NCBI RefSeq assembly: GCF_014898055.3 | Contig: NW_023601212.1 | Span: 45,496,329 to 45,560,328, forward strand | Source: Talpa occidentalis | Lineage: Eukaryota; Chordata; Mammalia; Eulipotyphla; Talpidae | Reading direction: 5' to 3' | DNA length: 64,000 nucleotides | Part shown: positions 37,123 to 49,403 of the stretch, one piece after another | How the letters are laid out: every line of letters begins with the position of its first letter | Numbering within the stretch: the stretch's first letter is position 1 | The notes under the pieces: model-generated | The model's input: the letters and a program-made list of their open reading frames with translations, nothing else | Database searches by the model: none | What the model was told of the DNA's origin: nothing | Program-made: the position numbers and the translations under genes

Positions 37123-37222
37123 NNNNNNNNNNNNNNNNNNNNNNNNNNNNNNNNNNNNNNNNNNNNNNNNNNNNNNNNNNNNNNNNNNNNNNNNNNNNNN
37201 NNNNNNNNNNNNNNNNNNNNNN
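37123..37222. other. Assembly gap, 100 N
   Basis: Exactly 100 N. The left side is old L1 on the - strand and the right side is young L1 ORF2 on the + strand, so the 5' part and left boundary of L1-E are missing. Confidence 0.98.
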
Positions 37223-39414
37223 TAAAATTTTAGCTATCAGAATCCAAAAATGTATCCATAAGATAATTCACCATGACCAAGTTGGATTCATTCCAGGGGC
37301 ACAAGGATGGTTTAACATCCGAAAATCAATCAACGTTATCCAACACATCAACAAAAAGAAATATAAAAACCATATGATAATATCAATAGATGCTGAGAAA
37401 GCTTTCGACAAAGTGCAACACCCATTCATGATAAAAACCCTTGAAATTCTTGGGATACAAGGAACATACCTCAACATCATAAAGGCCATCTATGACAAGC
37501 CAACAGCCAGTATCATTCTCAATGGTGAAAAGCTGAAAGCAATTCCATTAAGATCTGCAACAAGACAAGGATGTCCACTCTCACCACTGCTTTTCAATAT
37601 AATACTGGAAGTCCTAGCCAGAGCAATAAGACAAGAGAAAGACATCCAAGGAATCCAAATAGGAAAAGAAGAAGTCAAACTATCACTATTTGCAGATGAT
37701 ATGATAATATACATAGAGAACCCCAAATCTCCACAGAAAAACTAATTCAACTCATCAATCAATTCAGTAAAGTGGCAGGATACAAAATCAACACGCAAAA
37801 GTCAGTAGCCTTCCTATACACAAACAATAAATCTGAAGAAGAAGAAATCAAAAAACCACCCCTTTATTATTGAAACAAAAAAAATCAAATATTTGGAATA
37901 AATCTAACAAAAGAGGTAAAGGACCTATACAAAGAAAACTATAAAACACTGTTAAAGAAATAGAAGAAGACACAAAGAAATGGAAAGACATCCCCTGCTC
38001 ATGGATTGGAAGAATAAACATTATTAAAATGGCCATCCTACCAAAAGCAATATACAGATTCAATGCTATTCCAATCAAAATCTCAATGGCATTCTTCAAA
38101 GAAATAGAACAATTATTGATGAAATTCATATGGAATCACCAAAAACCCCGAATAGCCAAAGCTCTACTGAAAAAGAAAGAAGGAAATGGAGGCATCACAC
38201 TCCCAGACTTCAAACTATACTACAAAGCCATAATCATCAAAACTGCATGGTATTGGAACAAGAACAGACATACAGACCAATGGAATCGAATAGAAAATCC
38301 AGAAATAAACCCACAGATTTATGGTCAACTAATCTTTGACAAAGGAGCAAAGACTATGCATTGGAGCAAAGAAAGTTTGTTCAATAAATGGTGCTGGGAA
38401 AACTGGGTCGCTACATGCAAAAGAATGAAGCTTGACCACTACCTCACACCATACACAAAAATCAACTCAAAATGGATTAAAGAACTAGACATAAGACCTG
38501 AAACCATAAAATACATAGAAGGAAATATAGGCGAAACACTACGGGATTTGCACATCAAAGACATCTTTACAGACACATCACCCAAAGCAGTGATAGTGAA
38601 GAGAAAGATAAACAGCTGGGACTACATCAAATTAAAGAGCTTCTGCACAGCAAAAGAGACAATAACAAAAACAAAGAGAAACCCCACCAACTGGGAGAAC
38701 ATTTTTGCACCCAACACTAATGATAAAGGACTGATCACAAAAATCTACAAAGAGCTGATGAGACTCAGCAACAACAAAGAAAATAATCCAGTCAAAAAAT
38801 GGGCAGAAGAGCTAAAAAGAAACTTCTCTGAAGAGGAAATGCAAATGGCCAGCAGACATATGAAAAAATGTTCAACATCACTTGTAATCAGGGAAATGCA
38901 AATCAAAACTACCTTGAGATACCATCTCACACCAGTGAGAATGGCACATATTAAAAAAACTAGCAACAACAAATGTTGGCGAGGGTGTGGAGAAAAAGGA
39001 ACTCTTCTGCACTGTTGGTGGGAGTGCAAACTGGTCCAACCACTATGGAGAGCTGTGTGGAGATTTCTGGACCTACTAAACATAGAGCTTCCACAGGATC
39101 CAGCAATTCCACTCCTAGGTATTTACCCAAAGGACACAGAAACATCAATTCCAAAGAGCACCTGCACTCCTATGTTTATAGCAGCACTGTTTACAATAGC
39201 TAAGCTTTGGAAACAACCCAAATGCCCAAAAATAGATGACTGGATCAAGAAGATGTGGTACATATATACCATGGAATATTACTCAGCATTCAAAAAAGAT
39301 AAACACATGCAATTTGCAGCAACATGGATGGCACTGGAAGGGATCATGCTCAGCGAAATAAGCCAAAAAGAAAAAGAAAAATACCGGATGGTCTCACTCA
39401 TAGCAGGAATCTAG
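37223..39414 (+). pseudogene. L1-E ORF2 (RT plus C-terminal domain), two or three frame breaks
   Basis: The RT domain is visible in 37223-37745: [16 protein letters not shown], the [12 protein letters not shown] motif and the catalytic FADD ([14 protein letters not shown]), so the active-site aspartates are kept. The frame is lost near 37730 (CCCCAAATCTCC, one A fewer than in L1-B), and breaks again near 37880-37965 in homopolymer runs. From 38029 a 461-codon open frame continues to the normal end MVSLIAGI and includes the thumb region and the cysteine motif [18 protein letters not shown]. The N-terminal endonuclease is absent because of the gap. Whether the breaks are real or consensus errors near the gap cannot be told from the sequence. 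Confidence 0.9.
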
Positions 39415-39597
39415 AAAACTTAAATAAGGGACCAGGAAAATGAATATAAGAAAGTGAAAATCAAAATCAACAAAAAACTATGAACCAGAGACACTTTTTG
39501 GGGGGTGGGTGGCGGGAGGGGAAGGATTGGGGTCAGAATGGGGCGTTTGCAATTGTATGGGGGAATATAAAAATAAAATTTAATATTAAAAAAAAAA
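37223..39597 (+). mobile_element. L1-E, young LINE-1 (5' part in gap)
   Basis: ORF2 from the RT domain to its stop at 39412-39414, then a 3'UTR of about 180 bases with the G-rich block GGGGGGTGGGTGGCGGGAGG near 39499-39520, and a short poly(A) at 39588-39597. It is the same subfamily as L1-B and L1-D. The long undamaged C-terminal frame marks it as the youngest-looking copy here. Confidence 0.9.
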
Positions 39598-40332
39598 TTA
39601 AGTGAAGGGTTAGAGAATGATTCTGCAAGTGAACAGTAATCTTCAAAAAAATAACAGGAAGAATTATACTTATATTAAATAAAATAAGCTTCCAGACAAA
39701 AAATAAGTGGTGATGAACATTATATGATAAAGGGGTCAGTCCATCAAGAAGACATAACACTTATTGATATATACACACCCAACACAGGCGCACCAAATAC
39801 ACAATTTAGCAGAACTAGAGGAAGACACTGACAGCAATGCAGTAACACCCCACGTACATAAATGAACAGACAATTCAGACAGAAAATCAGCAAGGAAACA
39901 AAGGCCTTACATGACAAATTAGATGAGATGGCCTTCATAGATACCTACAGAGCATCCTGCCCAAAACTATAGAATACACATTCCTCTCAAGTGCATGTGG
40001 AACTTTCTCAAGGATAAGACATATGTTTGGCACAAAACAAGTCTTAAAAATTTATGAAGACTGAAATCATAGGAAGTATCTTTTCTGATCATAATGATAT
40101 AAAACCACAAATTAGCCAAAAAAGAAAGAAAAATCACAAATGTGTGGAGACTAAGCAACATGCTATTGAACAATTATTGAGTAAATAGAAAAATAAAAGG
40201 AAAAAATTTAAAATACCTGGAGACAAATGAAAATAAAGACATGAGTACCAGAAGCTATGGGATGGGACAAAAGTGACAATAAAAGGAAAGTTTACAGCAA
40301 CACAGATCTACCTTCAAGAAATAAGAAAAATC

Positions 40333-40618
40333 GGGGCCTCCCCGGTGGCGCAGCGGTTGAGCACTGGGTTGCGAAGCTGCCCGCAGCCTCTGCAGCGCCG
40401 GTTCCATCCCCACCGGCCACCAGAGGAGGGTCCCACATGGCGCGCAGACCTCTCCTGCCGCCCGCTGCTCCCCTCAGCAGTGTACTTCGGTCCTTCTGCC
40501 TGCTCTGCTCCCCGCTCTGGCTCTGGTGAATTCTCTCACCCTCCCGCGCTTCTGACTGTACCCAGTGCTTGTATAAATAAATAAATAAATAAATAAATCT
40601 TTAAAAGAAAAAAAAAAC
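40333..40618 (+). mobile_element. tRNA-derived SINE, copy 8 (near-consensus)
   Basis: Head GGGGCCTCCCCGGTGGCGCA, region GGTTGCGAAGCTGCCCGCAG, B box GGTTCCATCC (one change from GGTTCGATCC), and tail (TAAA)n then A-rich. High CpG retention indicates a young copy. The target-site duplication is unclear because both flanks are A-rich. Confidence 0.95.
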
Positions 40619-41286
40619 AATACAAGAGAAAAAAAATCAATAACTAGTTCCTTGAAATGATAAACAAAAAGACAAACTTTAGCCTGACTCACAAGAAAAT
40701 AGAAAATTCAAATAAATAAAGAAAACAGAAGTTACAACAGATAACTCAGAAATACAAAGGAATTAAGAGTATCTGTATGGCAACAAATTGGGCCATCTAG
40801 AAAAAAATGGACAAATTCTTAGAAACATACAATCTTCCAATACTGATGGAAGAATATCTGAATATTCTGAGTAAATTTAAGGAAATTAAAGCAGTAATGA
40901 AAAGACTCCAAGAAAAGAAGCATGGAGGCAGACATGACTAGTAAATTCTACCAAACTTTCAAAGAATGTCTAGTATTTATTCTTCTCAACCTTTCCCAAA
41001 AAGTTAGAGGAAAAAAAGCTTCAAAACACATTTATGAGGCCAACATTACCCTACGCCAAAAACAGACAATAGCAAAAAAAAAAAAAAAAAAAAAAAAAAC
41101 TCAACCAATAACTGATGAACAATGATGGAAAAATCCTCAACAAAATACTAACAAATCAGTTTAGCAATAATTAATAGAATTATACACCATTATCAAGTAA
41201 GATTTATTCCAGAAATGTAAGGATGATTCAGCATATGCAAATCAATTAATGTGATATACCACATCAAACAGAGAGAATAAAAATCA

Positions 41287-41391
41287 TATGATCATCTCAA
41301 TAAATTCAGGAAAAGTATTTGACAAGATTCCACATCCATGATAAAAATGCTAAATAAAATGGCTATAAAAGGAAAATGTACCTCAATATAA
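41287..41391 (+). repeat. 105-bp direct repeat, copy 1
   Basis: Identical to 41932-42036 at every base (offset 645), within the old L1. Starts TATGATCATCTCAATAAA and ends CCTCAATATAA. Confidence 0.95.
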
Positions 41392-41931
41392 CATAGATTA
41401 TTTATGACAAACCCACATTGAGTACTATCATACTCAGTGATGAAGAATTGAACGTTTCTCGTCCAAGATCAGGACCAAGACATGGATGCTCATTCTCATC
41501 ACAATTGTTCAAAATAACACTGCACATCCAGAGAGGGAAACTAGGCAAGAAAAGGAAATGGAGGTATTGAAATTGGAAAGGAATAAGTAAAACTGTCATA
41601 GTTGCAGATGACAGGAGAAAGAAAAAAATCTTGCCATTTGGGTATTACGGGTATTATGCTAAGTAATATGTCAGACAGAGAAAGACAAATACAATATCAT
41701 TTCACTCATCTATGAATGGTAAATAAACAAGATAAAAACAAATTCATATTATAAAAAGCAGGATGGTAATTACAAAAAGAAAAGGGGAAGGAGAGTGGCT
41801 AAAATCAAGTGAAGGGGGCAGGGGTGTGTGTAGGGGCTATTATAAGGTGACAGATAGAACCGAGCCTGTTGGTGTGATCATAAAGTAGTATATACAGATG
41901 TCAGATAATAATGCTATCCACCAGAAACCTT

Positions 41932-42036
41932 TATGATCATCTCAATAAATTCAGGAAAAGTATTTGACAAGATTCCACATCCATGATAAAAATGCTAAAT
42001 AAAATGGCTATAAAAGGAAAATGTACCTCAATATAA
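41932..42036 (+). repeat. 105-bp direct repeat, copy 2
   Basis: Second identical copy of 41287-41391. The flanks on both sides differ between the copies. Confidence 0.95.
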
Positions 42037-42055
42037 AGCAATTTACTTCAATTTA

Positions 42056-43543
42056 AAAAATTGTAATGAAAATAAATCTTAGCATGATATTTCTCTCTCC
42101 AGTGAGGAACCATGGATGTACCCCAGTGCTCAAGCAGTACTGGTGGAATTCTCTGGATCACACACCCTCAGGGAGGTCCCCCAAAGGCCAGAATCCCCAT
42201 CAACCTCAGATCAGGAACAGAGAGAAAATCCCAGAACAAACTGCAATTGCCCTCCTCCTCCCCAAAGAGGCAGGCTCAGCAGAGAGGGATATAGAGCGGA
42301 CAATTAGCAGGAGCCCTAACAAGACACTAGGGATAGAGCCCAGGTCATGAGGATGGAGGATAAAATGGTGTCTGCCAGGTCCTTGGAATCTACCTGTAAA
42401 CTAAAATCTACCTGTAAACCTTGCTTCCACGTCCAACTCTGGCCAGGACACTCTCCCTGCAAAAACTGACTCATCTCCAGCAGAGAGGTTCACAGCAAGA
42501 AGTTACACCTTCCCCAGGTGAGTGGAGATAGGGGGAGGAAAGGAAACAGCGAGCAGGAGGCTGCAGACACCAGCAAGGCCTGCCGCATAACATCGGGGAA
42601 GTGGTTTTGTATCTCTGGGCTCATTTTTCATTCCACTGAATGAAACAAAATAAAACAGAAGCAGTCTGTGTGCAAGCCATGCTAAGAGGTTCCAGGTTTG
42701 GGGTCTGCATCCCAGAGATTCAAGAGCTTACTCTGGGCAGTGCATTGTCCTCTCCAAGTCTCTTCATCTTATAACTGGAGGTAAGATGCCATCTTAGAGG
42801 ACTGAGTAAGATGAAACATGTCAAATGCCCTGCCGTGGGGTCAGGAGTACAGCAAACACAAGAAACATTATCTTACTAGAAGCAGGACAATGAGGAATCA
42901 GTGCAGGATTTTAACAAGGGAGAAGCAATCATTTTGCTTAGCCATTGATCCCACTATGGAGATGAACTAGAAGAACAAGTCTGGAGCCAAAGAGAACAGA
43001 GAAGGGGCAGGTTTGACATCTAAGAGCAACAAGATGAGAATCTGGTGGTGTGCTGGGAAGGAGAGGAGGGGTGGAGAAAAGAAGAGAGGCAGCAGGTAAA
43101 AGCCCCATGATGCTGTGAGTGGGGTAGAAGAACTAGCTGTCATCTGCTTCTCTGGCCACAGGTGGTCAGCATGGCCAGTGCTAAGCTAGAGTATAAAGGA
43201 AGTAAAGGATGGGGGCAGAGGCTGAGCTGGGTTTGGCACAGGGTCTGGGGCGGGTAGGGGGAGAAACGGAGTGCTCAGGAAAATTCAGCATTCAAGAGGT
43301 GTGTATGGCCCTTCCAGATGTGAGCTGGGGGGACACAGTGACCTTGGTTAGAGGATGGGGTTGGGATTCATCATTCACTTGCCCACCCAACCAACTCTAT
43401 TGCTCCTGAGGAGTGCCTTGAGGCGGGGGACCATGATGTGTGTGTGCACATGTGTGTGTACTATTTCAAGAATTCAAAAAAATAGAAATGATAAATAAAG
43501 CTGGGACACATCTTGCATTCATCATTCAAGAAGTAAAACATCC

Positions 43544-43605
<62 letters not shown>

Positions 43606-44685
43606 CCTCCACCCCTACCACCTCAGCAAGCCAACATCCTATATCCACTATATCCAGTGTTTATCTCTCCCATGCACATTTTTACCATCACCACACAGAA
43701 TGTATACACAGTGTGTAGAATTGTTTTCAGACCTGACAGAAGAGGCATGGTTCTGTGTGCATGCTTCTGTGACTGTTGTCTTCTGCCCAAGCTTTTGAGG
43801 CTTATCCAGGTTGGTTCAAGTGGCTTCCACATTTATCTCATTTCTGATTATGGAAATGTCCAACTGGTAGGCTACCACATTTGATCTCTGCACCCTACTG
43901 AGGACAACCACTCCTCTTCCCAAATGTCCTTGAAGGAGCTTTACCGGCACCTTTGACAGAATTTCTCTATGATCAACTTGCTGGGTCACAGGGAACTCAT
44001 GGCTCCAACTTCATTAGATGTGGAAAGGAATGTGTCCAGAAGGCCTCCTGATGTGTGGGTGTTCCCACTGATCCATGGCCAGACCACACTGGCATTGTTA
44101 GATAATTTGACTTTGTCTAGACTGGTGGGTATGCAATGCACAACATTGTGATTTCTGGCCCCTGGTTTGGTGAGGCTGTGCATCTTGTAATTTGCTGACT
44201 GAATATTTTGGAGGTGTGGGAGATGACCCATCTGTGGTTTGCATTTTCTGCTGGAGTGGGAGGGGGTCTTTGTCTTTGTAAGTGTCAATCTTGTAATTCC
44301 TATTCACATAAGGCAAGATGCTCAATATATGCTTGAGAATTAACAAGGAAGTGAGAAAGTGTGTGTGTGGACTCCTAGGAAAAGGAGGAGAGATACAGAG
44401 AAACAGGCAGAGACTGGGGAGAAGATTCCAGGTCCAGAAAATAAAAGTCACAGGTGGAAAGAGGATGGAGAGGCCACTAGGGCTGAGCTACAGGGGAAGG
44501 AAGAATGTGGGATGGGTCTTGAAAATTGGAGGAAGTCCTGAAAAAAGAGCTTTGGAGGCAGAGAAGTTAGCAGGTGCAAAGACCCTAAGGCAGGACCAAT
44601 GACATAAAAAAAAGACCACATGACTGGTACTATGTGACCTGAGTAGAACTTGGGGAGGTCATCAAGGACCTAATTTTGCATGATT
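42056..44685. other. Intergenic, no gene supported
   Basis: A MIR-like segment lies near 42700-42850 (CCAAGTCTCTTCATCTTATAA). A (CT)n tract is at 43549-43602. GC content is higher than in the desert to the left. Frames at 42066-42350, 43209-43409 and 44318-44602 lack any family features. Confidence 0.5.
43549..43602. repeat. (CT)n microsatellite
   Basis: About 27 uninterrupted CT units followed by CCCCCTCC. Confidence 0.97.
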
Positions 44686-45010
44686 TGAATCTTTTTTTTT
44701 TTTTTTTTTTTTTTTTAGATTTCAGATATAAGTTGTACCAAACAGTGTGTGTATTTCTCTGTCTGGTTTACCTCATTTAGCCTAAGACCCTCAGGTTTTA
44801 TCCATGTTGTCTCTAATGGCAAGTGATAGTAGCCCTGTGTATGCGTGTGTGTGTGTGCGTGTGTTCTTATTCATCTTTATCCTTTTATCTGTTGTCCGTT
44901 GGTAGAAACTTAGGTGTTCCCATATCTCAGTTATTATGAATAATGCTTCACTAATCATGAGAGTGAAGGTATGTCTTTGATATCCTATTCCAGTTCAGCT
45001 TCTACTTAAT
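44686..45010 (-). mobile_element. Old L1 3' fragment with a (GT)n tract
   Basis: TTTACCTCATTTAGCCTAAGACC, GTTTTATCCATGTTGTCTCTAATGGCA and TATCTCAGTTATTATGAATAATGC read as reversed L1 ORF2 end. A TGTGTGTGTGTGCGTGTG tract at about 44837-44862 expanded inside it. Confidence 0.65.
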
Positions 45011-46569
45011 TAAGAGATTCATAATCAAATGTAAAGTCCTAGTTCTCATAAGCCCTTCTGATATTTTTATATTTTCAATACTTCCTCATGTCTAGCAAAT
45101 GTTTACTTGTTATATTCATTTGATTGATTTAATTATTAAATATATTTGTTCCACAGACCTTCAATCTTTGACCAGTTTCTATGATTCAATTAATTTAATT
45201 TTGCCATCAAGCTATAAATTCATTTTTATAAAATTTATTAAAAACTCCCCACAGTGCTCTCTTATACTGAAATGAATATTAATTATTTTAAGTTTCCAAA
45301 TAATGTCACATTTTTTCATTTCTAAAATGTGTTATATTTCTATTGCTTCTATTACTTTATTTTTATGTGTTCAATAATTACTTCCTAACAAAAAGAAATA
45401 AAGTATTGATATCCCTGTTAGAATGCTTATCCACTCCTTTTTCACAACTTTTATTAAGAGGTTTTACAGATTTGACATGATTTCATAGCTCCTACCTCTC
45501 AGGCTGTCCATCTGGATCAAATACTCTTTCTGTTTCACTATTTCAAAGCCAGCTCTTTAGTTAGGTTGGCTTATTCTCTCTGTGCTTATCAGAAGTAATG
45601 TGATATATAAAGTTTTGAGAAAAACAATTCAAGTATCTCTTTCTAGTTACAACCTTTCTGAATTATCCAGAGATAGAATGATACCAAATTAAAACACCCA
45701 GAAAGTTATATAAACTTTACCTGGAATTCCAGACTTACATTATATCTGTTCAAAATCCAAAAAGTATTCACATAAATATTTTTCCTTGAAGTGACATTTC
45801 TAAAATACCACCAGAGCATCACAAATAGCATTTGACCTTGTTTTGAAGTAAATAAATTCTTTTCTTTTTACAGATTTTATTTAAAATGTTCTGATATAAA
45901 TCACATAATCGCTTGTGATCAGCCACAAACATTGAACTACCTTAAAGCCTTAAATTTCACTTTTTGAATAAATTACATAAACAATTTTAGTGACTACATT
46001 GAAACTTCTTTAATAATGGTGGAATTTTACTAACTTGGTGTATTTTCCACAATCTGTTTTCTCTTTTCAGTAAACAGGTTTCACCACAAGCAGGAGCATA
46101 AGTTTAATAGCAATGTCATGCACACTTTGATAACTATGTTTTTGAAGTTCTGTTAAACAATTCATATTTGAGACTATAATTACTTTAAACTGTACATTAG
46201 AGTGTTGAAAAAGTCTTATATTACATTCTAAATGCTTCCTGTCTGCTTTACTAACATATACTGAAATAAAGTAGCTTTTTATTATTCCAGTGTTCTTAAT
46301 GTAACTCTGAAGAGTAAGTTCTTTTCATTTTTTTCTCATTGACTGTTGCAGATTTTCTTTATCTGAGTCAAAACTAAACAAAATTGCCATTCAGATGAAA
46401 TATCTAAGTATCAACAATTCCAGGTTGAAAGAATATCCGTTGAACATCATTTGCACCAATATTTATAGTATTCTTACCATTACCTAAATCATTTATTTTA
46501 AAAATATTAATCTTACCATTAGCATGGTATAGTATAGTAATCTTACCATTAACTACCCATATAGTTTTT
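45011..46569. other. AT-rich, no feature recognised
   Basis: No coding signal and no recognised repeat family. Confidence 0.5.
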
Positions 46570-46690
46570 TCCTTAATGTAATTGACATATTACATTGTAT
46601 TAGGTGTAGGCATTCAACATAATGATTCAATAGCTGTGTATATTGTGAATGATCACCACTATAAGTCTAGCTAGCCTCCACCATACAGTT

Positions 46691-46960
46691 ATTTTTTTAA
46701 AGATTTATTTCTTTATGGATACAAGAGCTGGGGCACAGGCCAGAGATGTGGGGGGTGAGAAGATTCACCAGAGACAGAGTGGAGAACAGAACAGGCAGAC
46801 TGACTGAAATACACTTCTGAGGGGAGCAGCAGATGAGCCAGGAGAGGTCGGCTTTGCCGTGTGGATTTCTCTCCGCCTGGCCAGGGATGGAACTCGTGCT
46901 GCAGAGGCTGCAGATTGCTTCATAGTGTGGTGCTTAACCCCTTCCACCACCGGGAAGGCC
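46691..46960 (-). mobile_element. tRNA-derived SINE, copy 9
   Basis: AAAGATTTATTTCTTTATGGATACAAG start on + and GGGAAGGCC end. The 17-base repeat CCATAC(A/G)GTTATTTTTT flanks it at 46681-46697 and 46961-46977 with one mismatch. Confidence 0.92.
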
Positions 46961-47019
46961 CCATACGGTTATTTTTTAATTGTGATAGAATTTTTAGAAC
47001 TACTCTCTGAATATTTTTC

Positions 47020-47298
47020 TTTTTTTTTAACATTTATTTTTATTTATTTATACAAGCACTGGGTACAATCAGAAGCGCGGGAGGGTGAGAGAATTCACCA
47101 GAGCCAGAGCGGGGAGCAGAGCAGGCAGAAGGACCGAAGCACACTGCTGAGGGGAGCAGCGGGCGGCAGGAGAGGTCTGCGCGCCATGTGGGACCCTCCT
47201 CCGGTGGCCAGGGAGCAGCCGGGGATGGAACCGGCGCTGCAGAGGCTGCGGGCAGCTTCGCAACCCAGCGCTCAAGCGCTGTGCCACTGGGGAGGCCC
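47020..47298 (-). mobile_element. tRNA-derived SINE, copy 10 (near-consensus)
   Basis: The best-kept reverse copy: CAAGCACTGGGTACAATCAG to GGGGAGGCCC, with the B box as GGATGGAACC on +. It lies only about 60 bases from copy 9 in the same orientation, as an independent insertion of different age. Confidence 0.95.
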
Positions 47299-47740
47299 TT
47301 ATCTTTCAAATATAAAATACAGCACTATTAACTATTGTCATCATGTTGTACACTAAGACCTTGGTATTATTTATTTTATAACTGGAAGTCTACACCTTTG
47401 ACCACCTTCACCCAGTTCTCTCTCTTTTTTAATTTTCTTACATTGTTCTTAATTTTTAGACAGTATTTTATTTCTCCCCTCAGGTGTAAATGGCAAAGAT
47501 TTCATTTTTTCATGAGTTAGTTGTATTCTGTGGTATTTCTATTTTTGTATATATACATATCTTCTTTATCCACTCACTTGGGTGATTTCCACAGCATCTT
47601 TATTGTAAATAATACTACATTGGACGCAGATGTCTTTTGAGTATACTTTCATTTTCATTGGCTAAAATCCCAGAGTTGAAATTTCTGGTAGCTTTATTTT
47701 AATTTTTTAGGGACTTCCCTAATGTCCTGAACCCATATTT

Positions 47741-48454
47741 TTATACTAAAGAATGTTTTCAATTCCAAAAATATACAATTTCTATGTTTACAGTGGTTAC
47801 TACACAACATAAAAATACTCCAGGTTGCTCTGACTACTGAAAATTTGGAAGTTTCAGGCTTGCATCACTGTGAACACAATTTTTCTTGGTTCTCCCACAA
47901 AAGCAGCAATTGCTACTCATGATATTTAACAGGAACATTTAAAAGCCTACCTGATACTTGTTGTCTTTCTTTCTGTCAGTATTATTCTAATATTTTTAAA
48001 TAAATAAATGATTTAGTTTGTAATTATCAAAGCATAACACATTTATAACTTACACCAAAAAATGCATGCAAAAACAATAAAAATGAAATTAATCTTAACT
48101 TTTAAAAATGAAGACCAACTTCAAAGTTGAAGACAATGATAAGTACCCTAGGATAGAGAATGTTTCTTGAGTGCCAGGTGAAGCCCAGGGCCATAGATAC
48201 AGGTAATGGAAGCAAGAAGCAATGAGAAAGCATGGGACATGCCCACAAGCTGCAGGAGACATCGCAGGTATGTTGTGGGGATAAATGGTGCAAACAATGC
48301 AATAAATGGATGAGGGATCCTATTTCAAAAAACAAAGGGAAGAACTGATGAATGTGGGAACTAACAAGAGGGCATGAGGCACAGGGTTCAGTAGAGGGGC
48401 TGGTCTTGGGCAGGACCATGGACAGCTCCTCCATTTCCTTTCTGCTTCATCCAG
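47741..48454. other. Upstream flank of the olfactory receptor
   Basis: No coding sequence. It probably holds the 3' part of the intron between an unseen non-coding 5' exon and the coding exon. Confidence 0.45.
48425..48454 (+). other. Predicted splice acceptor for the OR coding exon
   Basis: The pyrimidine-rich stretch CTCCTCCATTTCCTTTCTGC is followed by TTCATCCAG, with the AG at 48453-48454. The predicted coding exon thus begins one base before the ATG at 48456. OR genes normally have one or more non-coding 5' exons spliced close to the ATG. Confidence 0.7.
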
Positions 48455-48455
48455 G

Positions 48456-49403
48456 ATGAGTTTGGAAGGGATAAACTTCACCCAGATCTCTGAGTTCCTC
48501 CTCTTGGGCCTCTCAGAGGACCAAAAGCAACAGCAGCTGCTCTTCACACTCTTCCTGAGCATGTACCTGGTCACAGGGCTGGGGAACCTGCTCATCATCC
48601 TGGCCATTGTCACTGACACCCGACTTCACAACCCTATGTACTTCTTCCTGGCCAACCTGGCCTCTGTGGACATTTGCTTCACTACTACCACCATCCCTAA
48701 GATGCTGGTCAATCACATCACAGGATACAAAGGGATCAGTTACACGGGTTGCCTGACCCAGATGTTCTTCTTCATCTGGTTCATCTGTATTGACAGCTTC
48801 CTTCTGGGTGCCATGGCTTACGACCGTTATGCTGCCATCTGTCACCCTCTGCACTATGCCACATCTGTGACACCACTGGTCTGTTTCCTTCTGGTGGCAG
48901 TATCCTGGATGGCAGCCTTGGGAAATGCCCTGGTCCACACAGTATTAATGGCCCGCCTCTCATTCTGCAACCACAACCATGTCCCCCATTTCTTCTGTGA
49001 TGTCAGCCCTCTGCTGAAACTGGTTTGCTCTGACACCTCTCTCATCAATGCAGTACTGAACACTGTGGGTGCCCTGCCCCTTTTCATCCCATTTGTGGGC
49101 ATTTTGGTCTCCTATACAAATATCTTTGCAGCTGTGCTGAGGATCCCATCCACAAAAAGCAAGCAGAAGGCTTTCTCCACCTGTGGCTCTCATCTCTCTG
49201 TGGTGTCCCTGTTCTATGGAACACTCATTGGAGTCTATTTCAGTCCTATGTCCTCCCACACAGCCCAAAAGGACACAGCCGCTGCAGTGATGTATACCGT
49301 GGTCACTCCCATGATGAATCCCTTCATTTACAGCCTTCGCAATAATGACATGAAGGGAGCCTTGGGAGCCCTCTTCAGCAGAAAGCTAGCTTTTATTAGG
49401 TAA
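48456..49403 (+). CDS. Olfactory receptor, family 1-like, intact
   Basis: Odorant-binding class A GPCR acting in the plasma membrane of olfactory neuron cilia through G-olf. The 315-residue frame is undamaged and of normal length. Visible in order: N-glycosylation site N7-F-T; TM1 with GLGNLL (residues 41-46); LHNPMYFFLANL (57-68) into TM2; the TM3 cysteine C99; MAYDRYAAICHPLHY (120-134) with the G-protein DRY motif; ECL2 cysteines C171, C181 and C191; SY at 219-220 in TM5; KAFSTCGSHLSVV (238-250) before TM6; and PMMNPFIYSLRN (285-296) in TM7, where the usual PMLNP leucine is Met. The start is fixed by the splice-acceptor context and the N-terminal glycosylation site. The QQLLFTLFLSMYLVTGLGNLLIILAI-type TM1 is like family OR1. 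It lies about 13 kb from TPM4 on the same strand, so an orthologue of the OR1-class locus beside human TPM4 (recalled as OR1AB1P) is a hypothesis only; OR1I1-like is the alternative. Confidence 0.96.
   Translation: MSLEGINFTQISEFLLLGLSEDQKQQQLLFTLFLSMYLVTGLGNLLIILAIVTDTRLHNPMYFFLANLASVDICFTTTTIPKMLVNHITGYKGISYTGCLTQMFFFIWFICIDSFLLGAMAYDRYAAICHPLHYATSVTPLVCFLLVAVSWMAALGNALVHTVLMARLSFCNHNHVPHFFCDVSPLLKLVCSDTSLINAVLNTVGALPLFIPFVGILVSYTNIFAAVLRIPSTKSKQKAFSTCGSHLSVVSLFYGTLIGVYFSPMSSHTAQKDTAAAVMYTVVTPMMNPFIYSLRNNDMKGALGALFSRKLAFIR

Larger units (their letters stand above)
39598..42055 (+). mobile_element. Old L1 ORF2 relic, + strand
   Basis: Degraded endonuclease and RT sequence in order: TTATTGATATATACACACCCAACA (INIY…), a stretch like CAATTATTGAGTAAATAG, then GATTCAGCATATGCAAATCAAT (the fingers/palm region) and ATTCAGGAAAAGTATTTGACAAG (SG/EKAFDK). 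It is interrupted by a SINE at 40333-40618 and contains a perfect 105-base duplication. It lacks long frames and is much older than L1-E beside it. Confidence 0.75.
46570..47740 (-). mobile_element. Old L1M-type 3' end hosting two SINEs
   Basis: CATTCAACATAATGATTCAATAG, GTGAATGATCACCACTATAAGTCTAG and, after the SINEs, TTGTCATCATGTTGTACACTAAG and TGGCTAAAATCCCAGAGTTGAAAT are pieces of a reversed L1 3' region. They are continuous once the SINEs at 46691-46960 and 47020-47298 are removed. Confidence 0.65.

Noticed and set aside
42066..42350. 94-codon frame with SGTERKSQNK-type sequence
   Set aside because: No homology recognised, no splice or promoter context; lies at the end of an old L1.
48513..49268. 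- strand frames of 60-141 codons
   Set aside because: Antisense of the olfactory receptor coding exon.
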